This document shows positions 15,337 to 24,643 of a stretch of DNA of 64,000 nucleotides, one piece after another. Source of the stretch: Mariniphaga sp041687255. GTDB taxonomy: Bacteria; Bacteroidota; Bacteroidia; Bacteroidales; Prolixibacteraceae. Under the pieces are notes generated by a model. The model was not told the origin of the DNA and did not search any database. It saw only the letters and a list, made by a program, of their open reading frames with translations. The DNA lies in NCBI GenBank assembly GCA_041687255.1, contig JAWLCL010000006.1, forward strand, positions 186,001 to 250,000. The letters are read 5' to 3'. The stretch's first letter is position 1. Each line of letters begins with the position of its first letter. Position numbers and translations under genes: made by a program.

Positions 15337-17166
15337 TCAGTTCCTCCTTTTATAACACCTCACCCACTCCGTCTGAAACTTAACCGGCAGTTTGGAGCCG
15401 GGAATGTTGTCCAGTACCAGGGTCATCAAATCGATGTGCAACGGGAAATCAATGCCGTTGCGTTCGATATTCAGCACTTCTGTTTCGTTAATCTTCCAGG
15501 TGAAGTTCCGGCTGTTTTTTTCAAGGGTAAAAATGTACCATTTGTCTTTATTCAGGTTTGAAATGTCGAGACCTTCCAGTTCCTGTTTGCCTTTATCGTC
15601 TGTTTTAGCGATACCCAGCCGGTTTTTGGCTCCCATTTCCAGCAGGTAAACGCGTGGTGAGCTGTTTTCGCCCTGGAGCACACAACTGCTTACCACCTCC
15701 TTAACAGGTGAAAATTTTATTTTGGCTTCAAATATTCCCTCTGCCTGGCTGAAAGATTTGACCGAGGAAATTAACCCGGAGGTGTATTCAAATTCCTGGG
15801 GGACGAAACCTGCCGGCATTTTCCATACAAGGCCTTCGGCTTTTTCCTTACGGGTTTCAATACTGAGTTTTCCCCCGGTTTTTATATTCTGCCCCAATGT
15901 ATATACATGCATATCGCCCGGCAAAGCGTAATTTTTACCCAACAGCTTCTCTGCCCACAGCGGCATTACCGACCATTTTTCATTGTCGAATTTTGAAGAT
16001 GCAAAGTCTTCACTGAAGCTCACCTCCCACTCTTTAAAAAAAGCAAAATCATTGCTCCCCTTATACTTAAAATATTTCACCAGGTGAGGCTTGTTTTTAA
16101 GCTCCTGGTATGTCAGTTCTTTTTGATGTTCCTCTGTTTTCTCCCATTTATGTTTGTCCTCCAGGTAGGCTTTCCGCTCTTTAAAATCATTTGAAGAAAT
16201 GATTTCCTCCAGTTCGTGGTAGCGCTTAAGATCGAACGAATCTTTTACATCGAGGTAATTTTTATGGATAGAAGATTTTTCATACTTCATGAAAAACTTA
16301 ATATCGGCATCACTATTCAGTTGTTTATAGCGGCTCCACTTTTTATATGCCTCTGATTTTTCGAATCTCTTGTTATCCTTTAAAAAATCAACTCTTTTTA
16401 GAAACTGGTCGTTGTTTACGTATGCCTTTAATTCCTCAAACTTTTTTAAATCGTGGCTGCCAACAGTTTCTTTGTAAAGTTTCAACTCTTCGGAATGTTC
16501 AAATTTGAAGTAGTTTTTAATTTCAGGATCATTTTTCAGTGCATCAAATTCTTTCTGTTGCTCTTTATTTAATCCCGGTGTATTTTTAAGGTCAAGGTAC
16601 TTTTTAATTTTTTCAGATCGCCCTGCACGTTCATGTCTTTCCAGTTGATTCGAATTATGAAACTTTAAATACGCCTTGATTTCAGGTGATTTTTCCAATT
16701 TTTGCAAATCAACAAGATGCTGTTCCTCAACCGAACCTTTATACTTCTGGCTTTGAATTTCCCTTTTGTCCTTTTGGAACTGTCCCTCTTTAACATATTC
16801 CATCAAAGCTTCGTATTCTTTTAGCTTATCCGAATCCTTAACTTTACCAAATCGTTTCAATTCATTCGAATTCTGAGCTTCAAAAAACTTCCTGATGCTT
16901 TTCTTTTTCTTCAGCGCCTCATATTCCTTCAGCAGATTGTACTCCTTACTGTCTTTAAACTGCAACGACTGAATCTCAGCCTTCTTTTTCTTAAATTCCT
17001 CCGAATTCACTTGCTTTTCTAAATTGAGGAAAAGCTTTAACTCTTCCGAATCTTCCACCTGTTTATATTCGTTGTAATCATCAAAAAGGACTTTTCGCTG
17101 TGATTCAATTTTTTCAACAGGCTTTATTTTGCCCAGGAGCTGAAGGGTGAAAATTTTAAAGGACAT
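15337..17166 (-). CDS. Five-repeat charged protein fused to a degenerate GH16-like domain
   Basis: 609 residues with no signal peptide or membrane segment. Residues about 30-405 hold five divergent repeats of roughly 55-82 residues. They are rich in Lys, Glu and aromatics, with the pattern S.dLKkYeEL ... sEe.k.Y..Lk..peIKkYfKFe.S.eLK.Y. Residues about 405-609 read as a concanavalin-like GH16 sandwich: FSEDFASSKFDNEKWSV, an FEAKIKF strand, and a C-terminal KWYIFTLEKN..NFTWKINE segment. The active-site strand, normally ExDxxE, reads R505-V-Y-L-L-E510, so the nucleophile Glu and the assisting Asp are lost while the last Glu remains. Hydrolysis is unlikely, and carbohydrate binding or a structural role is more plausible. 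The function is unknown. Confidence 0.75.
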   Translation of the reverse strand: MSFKIFTLQLLGKIKPVEKIESQRKVLFDDYNEYKQVEDSEELKLFLNLEKQVNSEEFKKKKAEIQSLQFKDSKEYNLLKEYEALKKKKSIRKFFEAQNSNELKRFGKVKDSDKLKEYEALMEYVKEGQFQKDKREIQSQKYKGSVEEQHLVDLQKLEKSPEIKAYLKFHNSNQLERHERAGRSEKIKKYLDLKNTPGLNKEQQKEFDALKNDPEIKNYFKFEHSEELKLYKETVGSHDLKKFEELKAYVNNDQFLKRVDFLKDNKRFEKSEAYKKWSRYKQLNSDADIKFFMKYEKSSIHKNYLDVKDSFDLKRYHELEEIISSNDFKERKAYLEDKHKWEKTEEHQKELTYQELKNKPHLVKYFKYKGSNDFAFFKEWEVSFSEDFASSKFDNEKWSVMPLWAEKLLGKNYALPGDMHVYTLGQNIKTGGKLSIETRKEKAEGLVWKMPAGFVPQEFEYTSGLISSVKSFSQAEGIFEAKIKFSPVKEVVSSCVLQGENSSPRVYLLEMGAKNRLGIAKTDDKGKQELEGLDISNLNKDKWYIFTLEKNSRNFTWKINETEVLNIERNGIDFPLHIDLMTLVLDNIPGSKLPVKFQTEWVRCYKRRN

Positions 17167-17378
17167 TGTTCATAATTTTGGTTTTCGTAATCAAAAATAG
17201 AAATTTAAGTGATTCAAATCTAATAATTCTGAAATACAATACCATCGTAAAAGGGTGAAGTTGTTAACACATATGTTTTAAAAAGAAGATATCCGGCACA
17301 GTTTGTTTATATCTTTCGGGCTGAATTATTGACTTTTAGCTTCCAATTCAATAGTTTTATCGCACAAAACAAAAAAGA

Positions 17379-18248
17379 ATGATAGAGAAGTCAGAATTAA
17401 TTCTGAATGCTGACGGCAGCATTTTTCACCTGCATTTAAAGCCTGACAACCTTGCCGACAACATACTGCTGGTGGGTGACCAGGCCCGGGTTGATGCTGT
17501 AGCATTGTTATTTGACAGCATCGATTTTTCAACACAAAACAGGGAGTTCAGAACCGTCACAGGCACCTATAAAGGAACACGCTTTACGGTACTTTCCACC
17601 GGCATAGGTACCGATAACATCGATATTGTACTGAATGAACTGGATGCACTGGTTAACATAGATCTTGATAAAAGGGAAATAAAAAAGGAGAAAAAGTCGC
17701 TTAACATCGTGCGTATTGGCACCTCAGGAGGATTGCAGAGCGATTTGCCGGTTAATTCATTTGTGGTTTCGCAGAAATCGATCGGATTCGACGGCATGTT
17801 AAATTTCTATGCCAACCGCGAGCAGGTTTGTGACATGCCGTTTGAAAAAGCATTCAGGCAGTTTACCGGCTGGGAGGAGTCGCTCCCTACCCCTTATGTT
17901 GTAGATGCATCGAACAGGCTGGTTGCGAAATTTAACGATAACGAGTTCGTTAAAGGGGTAACCATATCGGCACCCGGTTTCTACGGGCCGCAGGGCCGGG
18001 TTCTAAGGCTGCCCCTGGCAATGCCTGATCTGAACAGGAGCATAGAAAAGTTTAGTTTTGATAACTTAAAAATCACTAACTTTGAGATGGAGAGCTCGGC
18101 CATATACGGGCTCTCAAAGATGTTGGGCCACCATGCACTTGCTGTTTGTCTGATAATCGCCAACAGAATGGCAGGTCAGGCCAATGAAAATTATCATCCT
18201 GAGATGAAAATGCTGATTGAAAAAGTTTTAAATGCATTAATAAAATAA
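17379..18248 (+). CDS. Nucleoside phosphorylase (uridine phosphorylase-like)
   Basis: A 289-residue PNP/UDP family protein. It has ILLVGDQARVD (phosphate loop region), RTVTGTYKGTRFTVLSTGIGTDN, IVRIGTSGGLQ, and NFEMESSAIYGLSKMLGH, which carries the ribose-contacting Met-Glu. It releases the free base and ribose-1-phosphate in nucleoside salvage. The base preference is not certain from sequence. It is followed after 6 bp by the SirB1-like gene. Confidence 0.88.
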   Translation: MIEKSELILNADGSIFHLHLKPDNLADNILLVGDQARVDAVALLFDSIDFSTQNREFRTVTGTYKGTRFTVLSTGIGTDNIDIVLNELDALVNIDLDKREIKKEKKSLNIVRIGTSGGLQSDLPVNSFVVSQKSIGFDGMLNFYANREQVCDMPFEKAFRQFTGWEESLPTPYVVDASNRLVAKFNDNEFVKGVTISAPGFYGPQGRVLRLPLAMPDLNRSIEKFSFDNLKITNFEMESSAIYGLSKMLGHHALAVCLIIANRMAGQANENYHPEMKMLIEKVLNALIK

Positions 18249-18254
18249 TCCGGC

Positions 18255-19121
18255 ATGAACAGGAACAGGTTAAAGGCTTTAATAAGCCTGCTCGATGATC
18301 CCGATGACCTGGTTTTTGAAATGGTTGAACAGGAATTGCAGAAAGAGAACCACAGCATTATTCCTGCCCTCGAGGAAAAGTGGGAAAGCAGCTTTGATGA
18401 AACCAGCCAGGAACGGATTGAAAATCTCATTCAGGATTTGCAGTTTAAAAAAACCAGGGCAATGCTTAAGAGCTGGATTGCTTATGCAGATACCAGCCTT
18501 CTGGAAGGATTTCTTATTGTCGACCGGTTCCAGTATCCTGACGTAAATGCCGATGGCGTACGCATGAAGATTGACAAGATAAAAAATGACGTATGGCTGG
18601 AGTTGAACGATTCGCTTACTTTACTTGAAAAGGCAACAGTCTTAAATCATTTTCTTTTTAACATTCACGGTTTTACTGTTAACCATAACAATTTGCAGTC
18701 GCCGCAAAACTGTTATCTGAACCAGATGCTCGACACTAAAAAGGGCAATCCGGTTTCGCTGAGCCTGCTTTATGCCCTGCTTGCCCGTCAGCTTGGTCTG
18801 CCTGCCAGGTTTGTCGATTTCCCCAAAAATCCACTGGTAGCCATTGTTGACCGGGAGCTGGCCCAAAAGGTACATGGAAAAAAATCCCACTCCGAGGTGC
18901 TGTTTTATATAAATCCCTCGAACAAAGGCTCCATTGCCAGTCGCAAGGAGGTAAAGTACCACCTGAAGAAAAACAGCTATACACCTGAAGAAAGATATGC
19001 CGAACCTCAGTCCGACAGGCTGTTTATCCGCCGGCTGCTTGAATCGCTGCATGAAGCATTTCACTCGGTGGGATTTGCAGAAAAGGAAGAGCGGGTAGCC
19101 GGATTGCTGAAGTTGTTTTAA
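18255..19121 (+). CDS. SirB1/transglutaminase-like family protein
   Basis: A 288-residue protein of the SirB1 N-terminal (Transglut_core2) family. The hallmark stretch is CYLNQMLDTKKGNPVSLSLL, then YALLARQLGLPARFVDFPKN. The family is related in fold to transglutaminases, but its reaction is undefined. The N-terminal 90 residues are helical and HEAT-like. It starts 6 bp after the nucleoside phosphorylase, so the two form an operon. Confidence 0.82.
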   Translation: MNRNRLKALISLLDDPDDLVFEMVEQELQKENHSIIPALEEKWESSFDETSQERIENLIQDLQFKKTRAMLKSWIAYADTSLLEGFLIVDRFQYPDVNADGVRMKIDKIKNDVWLELNDSLTLLEKATVLNHFLFNIHGFTVNHNNLQSPQNCYLNQMLDTKKGNPVSLSLLYALLARQLGLPARFVDFPKNPLVAIVDRELAQKVHGKKSHSEVLFYINPSNKGSIASRKEVKYHLKKNSYTPEERYAEPQSDRLFIRRLLESLHEAFHSVGFAEKEERVAGLLKLF

Positions 19122-19336
19122 CAAGAATGACATTCCTATCAGGAAAAAACCAATTTGTACTGTGGCCTCTGACTGTTACTGCCAGTGTTCTTATTCTGCT
19201 ATAACAACCAGGCACTCATTCTCCTTAAATTCCTTAATCTCCTTTTCAAATATTTCAGCATTTAATCTTATGTTTGTAATGCTGGGATATTTTTCTAAAA
19301 TTTGATTAGATATTTAAACTTAATTAATCCATAACC

Positions 19337-19768
19337 ATGAAAAAATTTCAAATATTATTTTTACTGATTACTGCTATTCTGGCTGTTAACAGTACATTTG
19401 GTCAAGTTACCTTTTCTGCCTATTCATTACAGGCAATAGGTATAAGTACCGACAATGACAAAAAATTGAGTGGAGAATTAAAGGCATTTCTTAACAGGGA
19501 ATTTAAGGATATTATTCTTGAGCCGGCAATTATGTACAATTTCAGGCAACATGATTATCATCAGATTTCTGTTGGAATTGGATTCAGTGCATTTCCATTC
19601 GCTGAAATTGATGGAGCAAATGGAATAACAGTTCCGGTTCAACTGGAAATAAGCCCAATAGAAAATGTAAGTAATTTTTCAATTTTGATGGAGTTTACTC
19701 CACAAATAGGTGGTGGTTTCTCATCCGATATCCGGACACTTTGGGGAATACGGTATGCATTTAGATAA
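19337..19768 (+). CDS. Secreted protein of unknown function
   Basis: 143 residues with a clear signal peptide (ILFLLITAILAVNS, cleavage near TFGQ). The mature part shows alternating strands ending in IRYAFR, an aromatic end typical of small outer-membrane barrels. No family was recognised. It is followed closely by two small membrane-protein frames. Confidence 0.65.
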   Translation: MKKFQILFLLITAILAVNSTFGQVTFSAYSLQAIGISTDNDKKLSGELKAFLNREFKDIILEPAIMYNFRQHDYHQISVGIGFSAFPFAEIDGANGITVPVQLEISPIENVSNFSILMEFTPQIGGGFSSDIRTLWGIRYAFR

Positions 19769-19784
19769 AATTAATAATCCTGTA

Positions 19785-20015
19785 ATGAATCGTATTATTT
19801 TTATTGTAGTACTACTTTTGCCTTTTTTCATATTGGGATACCTTTTCCCTGATAAATTTCCTCATATCATTCTACCCGTTTTAATTGTAATTTACATTCC
19901 AGTACTTACAATTTTAAGAATGAAGTACATTAAAATGAGCTGGAAAGAAATTTTAATTTCAATGATACCATTTTATGGGTATTCTAAACAGATAAAAATT
20001 TTCACAAAAAAGTAA
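19785..20015 (+). CDS. Small membrane protein
   Basis: 76 residues starting MNRIIFIVVL, with two membrane helices (about 4-20 and 27-45) and a basic C-terminal tail (KQIKIFTKK). The start at 19785 is chosen over 19710, which lies inside the preceding gene. It begins 16 bp after that gene ends. The function is unknown. Confidence 0.55.
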   Translation: MNRIIFIVVLLLPFFILGYLFPDKFPHIILPVLIVIYIPVLTILRMKYIKMSWKEILISMIPFYGYSKQIKIFTKK

Positions 20016-20028
20016 AACTTTATATAAC

Positions 20029-20124
20029 ATGAAGTTAATTAACGATTCAAACAATAAACTTACCGCTTTGGGATTATTTCTTGTTCTCATGCTGTTACTG
20101 ATCATAAGAATGCTTTGGGGCTAA
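20029..20124 (+). CDS. Possible 31-residue membrane peptide
   Basis: ATG at 20029 opens a frame with a polar start (MKLINDSNNK), a 17-residue hydrophobic helix (ALGLFLVLMLLLIIRML) and stop at 20124. It follows the previous small membrane protein by 13 bp. Its shape suggests a real small protein, but there is no homology evidence. Confidence 0.35.
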   Translation: MKLINDSNNKLTALGLFLVLMLLLIIRMLWG

Positions 20125-20229
20125 AAGAGGAATCCCGGGTATTAATTTCTTTTCTGACTTTCTTTTAAATGGAATTAGTTCATATTTTACCTACATTTGA
20201 TTCCCGGGTGACCTCGTGTTTGCAAATTT

Positions 20230-20271
20230 GGATTCCATCCGTTTAAATTGAAGCAAAAACGGATGGAATCC
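20230..20271. terminator. Perfect 15-bp inverted repeat, probable bidirectional terminator
   Basis: GGATTCCATCCGTTT (20230-20244) and its exact reverse complement (20257-20271) flank a 12-nt loop. It lies between the plus-strand small genes and the minus-strand Tat protein gene, nine bp from the latter's stop. Confidence 0.6.
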
Positions 20272-20279
20272 TTTAATTC

Positions 20280-21284
20280 CTAAACCAAAATATTTTTACA
20301 ATACTCCACGCATTTGATGATTTCCTTCTGTGCACTGGAACCTTCAGGAACAGCGTACTCCAGTTCAATGTCGCAATAGATGGGCCACTTATTTTTTTGA
20401 ATCAGCTTAAGGATATCGGCAATGGGTGTGTCGCCTTCGCCCCAGGGCACGTTCGTATTTGCCGGGGTGGCATTCTTACCGGTTTTGTCCTTTAAATGGA
20501 TGCTGTAAATCCGGTTATGAAGCCTTTCCAGTACTTCATTAGGATGATTGCCTGTAGCGCCAAAATAATGGCCTACATCGAAGTTAAGCAGGTTATTGGG
20601 AGAATAATCAAGAAATTCATCGAACGAGAATCCCGGTTCACCAGGTTGGGCATGATTATGATAGATGGCATACATATTATGCCGCTCGGCAAATTTTCCC
20701 AAACGGGCGCAAGCTTCATGTCCTATCTCGTTTGTTATTCCGTCAGCTCCCAACACTTTGGCCGCAGTGAAGGCATAATTTATTTCTTCCTCACTCCAGT
20801 TGGCAGGAGCAAACTTTACAATGTGAAATTTTATTCCGGCCTTGTTAAACATCCTGCGTAGTTCCCTGTACTTTTCCATGGGAGCTGAAAGCCTCCATTT
20901 ACGTTGCCGTTCTTTTACAACCTCCATTTCCCTTTGCCAGGCTGTACGTTCGGCTTCAGAAGCATCACGTGAAGGGCGTGGAGGTGATGGAGGTATACCT
21001 GCATATTCCTCGGCTACATTTCCCATCAGTTCAATGGAGCTGATCCCAGCCTGCACACAATAGTTCAGGATATCCCTTGCAGTAGAAGGCATACTGCGCC
21101 AACTGTAGGTGATGGCACCAATCTGTACACCTTTGAAATTCGAATCGGGTTTGGACTTGTTTGCAAATGAACCTGCAAAGGCTGCAGGTGACAATGAGAG
21201 TGCGGTGGTGACGGCTGCGGCTGAGCCGATAAATCTACGACGGGAAACTCCTCTCCCATTACCGGAACTGATAGTGTTATCCAT
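20280..21284 (-). CDS. Tat-exported sugar phosphate isomerase/epimerase-like TIM-barrel protein
   Basis: 334 residues. The N terminus has a Tat signal (SRRRFIGSAAAVTTALS, cleavage after AAFAG). The remainder is an AP-endonuclease-2-type TIM barrel: GAITYSWRSMP, GISSIELMGN, MYAIYHNHAQPGE, FDVGHYFGATG, IYSIHLKDK and YCDIELEY. The His, Asp and Glu positions needed for a divalent metal are present. Such proteins act on exported sugar substrates in Bacteroidota; the substrate is not predictable here. Confidence 0.85.
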   Translation of the reverse strand: MDNTISSGNGRGVSRRRFIGSAAAVTTALSLSPAAFAGSFANKSKPDSNFKGVQIGAITYSWRSMPSTARDILNYCVQAGISSIELMGNVAEEYAGIPPSPPRPSRDASEAERTAWQREMEVVKERQRKWRLSAPMEKYRELRRMFNKAGIKFHIVKFAPANWSEEEINYAFTAAKVLGADGITNEIGHEACARLGKFAERHNMYAIYHNHAQPGEPGFSFDEFLDYSPNNLLNFDVGHYFGATGNHPNEVLERLHNRIYSIHLKDKTGKNATPANTNVPWGEGDTPIADILKLIQKNKWPIYCDIELEYAVPEGSSAQKEIIKCVEYCKNILV

Positions 21285-21434
21285 ATAGAATAGTTTATTG
21301 ATTAAAGCAGGTTAAAAATAGTGGAAATAGTGGAATATTAAAAGATTCTTATTCTAAACTAATCTGACAATGGAGGAATTGTACCTATTCAGCAGGTGCA
21401 CAAAGAGTCACCAGCTGAAGATTTGCACAAAATA

Positions 21435-21460
21435 AAAACGGCCTGTTTCCAGGCCGTTTT
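21435..21460 (-). terminator. Terminator of the ribosomal protein operon
   Basis: Perfect 11-bp stem (AAAACGGCCTG with CAGGCCGTTTT) and a TTTC loop, with a T-run on the minus strand. It lies 20 bp past the rplQ stop. Confidence 0.88.
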
Positions 21461-21480
21461 TACAATATATTGAATAATCG

Positions 21481-22062
21481 CTATTCTTCTTTCTTGTCCC
21501 CTTCAGCTTCACCTGCAGGTTTTTCTTTTGTCTCCTGTTTTGGAGCTTCAGCCTTTGTCTGTTCCTTTGCAGGAGCTTTTTCAGCCTTCGGTTTTGTCTG
21601 TTTTGTTTCAGCAGCAGGAGTTTCCGATTTAGCGCCACCACCGCCACGACGTGAACGTTTGCGTTTTGGTTTTGCAGCTTCTTCACCTGTTTTCAGCATG
21701 GCTTCATTGTAATCCACCAGTTCGATGATGCACATTTCGGCATTGTCACCCAAGCGGTTTCCTGTGCGAAGGATACGTGTGTATCCACCCGGACGTTCGG
21801 CTACCTTAACAGCCACATCACGGAACAGTTCCGAGACTGCATCTTTGTTCTGAAGATAGCTGAAAACCACCCTGCGAGAATGTGTTGTATCGTCCTTTGC
21901 CTTTGTAATAAGCGGCTCAACGTAAGTACGCAGCGCTTTTGCCTTGGCTAAAGTTGTTGAAATGCGTTTGCTTTCAATAAGCGAACTGGCCATGTTCGAC
22001 AGCAGTGCCTTGCGGTGCGAACTGGTACGGCCTAAATGATTAACTTTCTTATTATGTCTCAT
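21481..22062 (-). CDS. rplQ: 50S ribosomal protein L17
   Basis: 193 residues. The first ~125 are the conserved bL17 core (MRHNKKVNHLGRTSSHRKAL, GNRLGDNAEMCIIELVDYN). The last ~65 form a Lys/Ala/Glu-rich low-complexity tail, an extension frequent in Bacteroidota. It is the last gene of the operon, 6 bp after rpoA. Confidence 0.96.
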   Translation of the reverse strand: MRHNKKVNHLGRTSSHRKALLSNMASSLIESKRISTTLAKAKALRTYVEPLITKAKDDTTHSRRVVFSYLQNKDAVSELFRDVAVKVAERPGGYTRILRTGNRLGDNAEMCIIELVDYNEAMLKTGEEAAKPKRKRSRRGGGGAKSETPAAETKQTKPKAEKAPAKEQTKAEAPKQETKEKPAGEAEGDKKEE

Positions 22063-22068
22063 TACCTG

Positions 22069-23061
22069 TTATTCCTTGTCAAGTTTATACTTACTGATAT
22101 CCATTCCAAAACTCAACCCCATGTTATCGAGCAGGTCATCCAATTCAGTGAGCGACTTTTTACCAAAATTTCTGAATTTAAGTAAATCATTCCGGTTGTA
22201 TGTAACCAGGTCGCCCAAGGTATCAACATCGGCTGCCTTAAGGCAGTTAAGCGCCCTTACCGAAAGATCGAGATCAACAAGTTTGGTTTTAAGTAACTGC
22301 CTCATATGCAGCACTTCTTCATCAAACTCTTCATTTGCAAATTTTTCATCCGAATCGAGGGTAATCTTTTCATCGGAGAATAACATGAAATGATAGATCA
22401 GGATTTTAGCAGCTTCTTTCAGTGCATCCTTCGGAAGGATAGAACCATCGGTTGCAATTTCAAGAATCAGCTTTTCGTAGTCGGTTTTTTGCTCCACCCT
22501 GAAATTCTCTACGGAATATTTTACCTTTTTTATGGGAGTGTAGATGGAATCGATGGCAATAAGGCCAAATTCCCCTTCTTCCTGCTTGTTTTCCACAGCA
22601 GGAACATATCCACGTCCTTTGTTAACGGTAAGTTCCATTTGGATTTTCACATCAGGCTCCATTCGGCAGATAACCAGCTCGGGGTTAAGTACCCGGAAAC
22701 CGGTCATAAACTTATTGATATCACCTGCAGTAAATTCTTCCTGGCCGGAAATTGTTACCGTAACTTTTTCCGTATCGTAATCTTCCACTTCTTTTTTGAA
22801 CCGCACCTGCTTAAGATTAAGGATGATATCTGTAACATCTTCAATTACCCCCTTAATCGTAGAAAATTCATGGTCTACACCTTCAATTTTCACAGTAGTG
22901 ATTGCATACCCCTCGAGCGATGACAAAAGAATCCGGCGCAGGGCATTACCAATGGTAATACCGTATCCTGGTTCCAACGGGCGGAATTCAAATTTCCCGA
23001 CTTTGTTGTCGGACTCTATCATTATCACCTTATCGGGTTTCTGGAATGCTAATATTGCCAT
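22069..23061 (-). CDS. rpoA: RNA polymerase alpha subunit
   Basis: 330 residues. The alpha-NTD for dimerisation and assembly (about 1-235) has LEPGYGITIGNALRRILLSSLEGYAI. The alpha-CTD (about 255-315) has VDLDLSVRALNCLKAADVDTLGDLV and the helix-hairpin stretch RNFGKKSLTELDDLL that contacts DNA and activators. It lies between rpsD and rplQ as usual. Confidence 0.97.
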   Translation of the reverse strand: MAILAFQKPDKVIMIESDNKVGKFEFRPLEPGYGITIGNALRRILLSSLEGYAITTVKIEGVDHEFSTIKGVIEDVTDIILNLKQVRFKKEVEDYDTEKVTVTISGQEEFTAGDINKFMTGFRVLNPELVICRMEPDVKIQMELTVNKGRGYVPAVENKQEEGEFGLIAIDSIYTPIKKVKYSVENFRVEQKTDYEKLILEIATDGSILPKDALKEAAKILIYHFMLFSDEKITLDSDEKFANEEFDEEVLHMRQLLKTKLVDLDLSVRALNCLKAADVDTLGDLVTYNRNDLLKFRNFGKKSLTELDDLLDNMGLSFGMDISKYKLDKE

Positions 23062-23079
23062 AATTACCTATGTAAATTT

Positions 23080-23688
23080 TTATTTTGAATACAACTCAAC
23101 AATAAGTTGCTCTTTGATATTTTCAGGTATTTCTTCCCGTTCAGGAACGTTAAGAAATTTCCCTGCCATCTGATCGTTATCCCATTCCAGCCATTCGTAG
23201 CGCGTACTGCGGCGTGAATGCAACGCATCGGTAATTTCCTCCATTGCCTTTGAACGTTCACGAACGCCAACAACATCACCGGCTTTCACCTGGTAGGATG
23301 GAATATTTACAACCTTTCCGTTAACTACAATATGTTTATGTGTAACAAACTGACGTGCTGCATCTCTAGTTTTAGCAACTCCCAGACGGAAAACCACATT
23401 ATCGAGCCTCGACTCGAGCAACTGCAGCAATACTTCGCCGGTAATTCCCTTTGATGAAGAAGCCCTTTCAAACAGGTTCCGGAACTGACGTTCCAAAATA
23501 CCGTATGTATATTTGGCTTTTTGTTTTTCTTTTAACTGAAGTCCGTATTCCGAAACTTTTCTCCTGCGTGCCGACATGCCATGCATTCCGGGAGGATAGT
23601 TCTTATGTTCGAAAACTTTATCAGGTCCGAAAATGGGTTCACCGAATTTTCGGGCAATTTTAGACTTTGGTCCTCTGTATCTCGCCAT
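23080..23688 (-). CDS. rpsD: 30S ribosomal protein S4
   Basis: 202 residues starting MARYRGPKSKIARKFGEPIFG. The S4 RNA-binding domain (about 90-155) contains SRLDNVVFRLGVAKTR and VNGKVVNIPSY. No zinc-binding CxxC is present. It is 19 bp after rpsK. Confidence 0.97.
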   Translation of the reverse strand: MARYRGPKSKIARKFGEPIFGPDKVFEHKNYPPGMHGMSARRRKVSEYGLQLKEKQKAKYTYGILERQFRNLFERASSSKGITGEVLLQLLESRLDNVVFRLGVAKTRDAARQFVTHKHIVVNGKVVNIPSYQVKAGDVVGVRERSKAMEEITDALHSRRSTRYEWLEWDNDQMAGKFLNVPEREEIPENIKEQLIVELYSK

Positions 23689-23707
23689 TACCTTTTCGCT
23701 TTAAAAA

Positions 23708-24097
23708 TTAAACACGTCTTCTTTTAGGAGGCCTGCATCCGTTGTGTGGCAACGGTGTAACATCAACAATTTCCGTTACCTGGATACCTACTGTAGCAAG
23801 TGATCGGATAGCAGATTCACGGCCGTTACCCGGGCCTTTAACAAACACCTTTACTTTGCGTAAACCAAGATCATAAGCAGTTTTAGCACATTCTTCAGAT
23901 GCTACCTGTGCAGCATAAGGAGTGTTCTTTTTTGAACCGCGAAAACCTTTTTTACCAGCTGACGACCACGAAATAACTTCGCCGTTCATGTTAGTCAGGG
24001 TAACGATGATGTTATTAAAAGAAGAATGAACGTGGGCCATACCATTGGCTTCCACTACAACCACTCTTTTTTTACTTGTTCCTGTTTTTTTTGCCAT
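23708..24097 (-). CDS. rpsK: 30S ribosomal protein S11
   Basis: 129 residues with VHSSFNNIIVTLTN, SSAGKKGFRGSKKNTPYAAQ and a C-terminal HNGCRPPKRRRV. It forms part of the small-subunit platform and is 12 bp after rpsM. Confidence 0.97.
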   Translation of the reverse strand: MAKKTGTSKKRVVVVEANGMAHVHSSFNNIIVTLTNMNGEVISWSSAGKKGFRGSKKNTPYAAQVASEECAKTAYDLGLRKVKVFVKGPGNGRESAIRSLATVGIQVTEIVDVTPLPHNGCRPPKRRRV

Positions 24098-24109
24098 AAT
24101 TCAAATACC

Positions 24110-24487
24110 TTATTTAGTGGCCATTTTTTTGTTCGCAACCGTTTTACGTTTTCCTTTACGGGTACGTGCATTGTTTTTGGTGCTCTGACCTCTTACAGGT
24201 AACCCGATACGGTGACGAATGCCACGGTAACATCCAATATCCATTAACCGTTTAATATTCATCTGAACCTCAGAACGAAGTTCACCTTCAACTTTAAACT
24301 GGCTGTTAATCACTTCACGGATAGCTCCAAACTGATCGTCGTTCCAGTCCTGAACTTTCATATCCGGGTCCACACCAGCTTCTTTAAGAACTTTATTTGC
24401 CCTGCTCCGGCCAATGCCATAGATATAGGTGAGGGCAATCTCACCCCTTTTATTATTTGGTATATCAACACCAACAATTCGTGCCAT
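24110..24487 (-). CDS. rpsM: 30S ribosomal protein S13
   Basis: 125 residues: ARIVGVDIPNNKRGEIALTY, YGIGRSRANKVL and the basic C-terminal tail RGQSTKNNARTRKGKRKTVA that contacts tRNA in the P site. It follows rpmJ by 27 bp. Confidence 0.97.
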   Translation of the reverse strand: MARIVGVDIPNNKRGEIALTYIYGIGRSRANKVLKEAGVDPDMKVQDWNDDQFGAIREVINSQFKVEGELRSEVQMNIKRLMDIGCYRGIRHRIGLPVRGQSTKNNARTRKGKRKTVANKKMATK

Positions 24488-24514
24488 ACAGATTCTTTTT
24501 ATTCAGATTAATTA

Positions 24515-24631
24515 TTATCCCTGACGTTGTTTAAACTTAGGATTCTTCTTATTAATCACATACAAGCGCCCTTTCCTGCGAACAATTTTGCAGTCAGCAC
24601 TGCGCTTTTTAACTGAAACTCGCGTTTTCAT
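24515..24631 (-). CDS. rpmJ: 50S ribosomal protein L36
   Basis: A 38-residue protein, MKTRVSVKKRSADCKIVRR to PKFKQRQG. It has a single Cys, so it is the zinc-independent form usual in Bacteroidota. It lies between infA (12 bp) and rpsM. Confidence 0.95.
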   Translation of the reverse strand: MKTRVSVKKRSADCKIVRRKGRLYVINKKNPKFKQRQG

Positions 24632-24643
24632 TAAATATATCAA

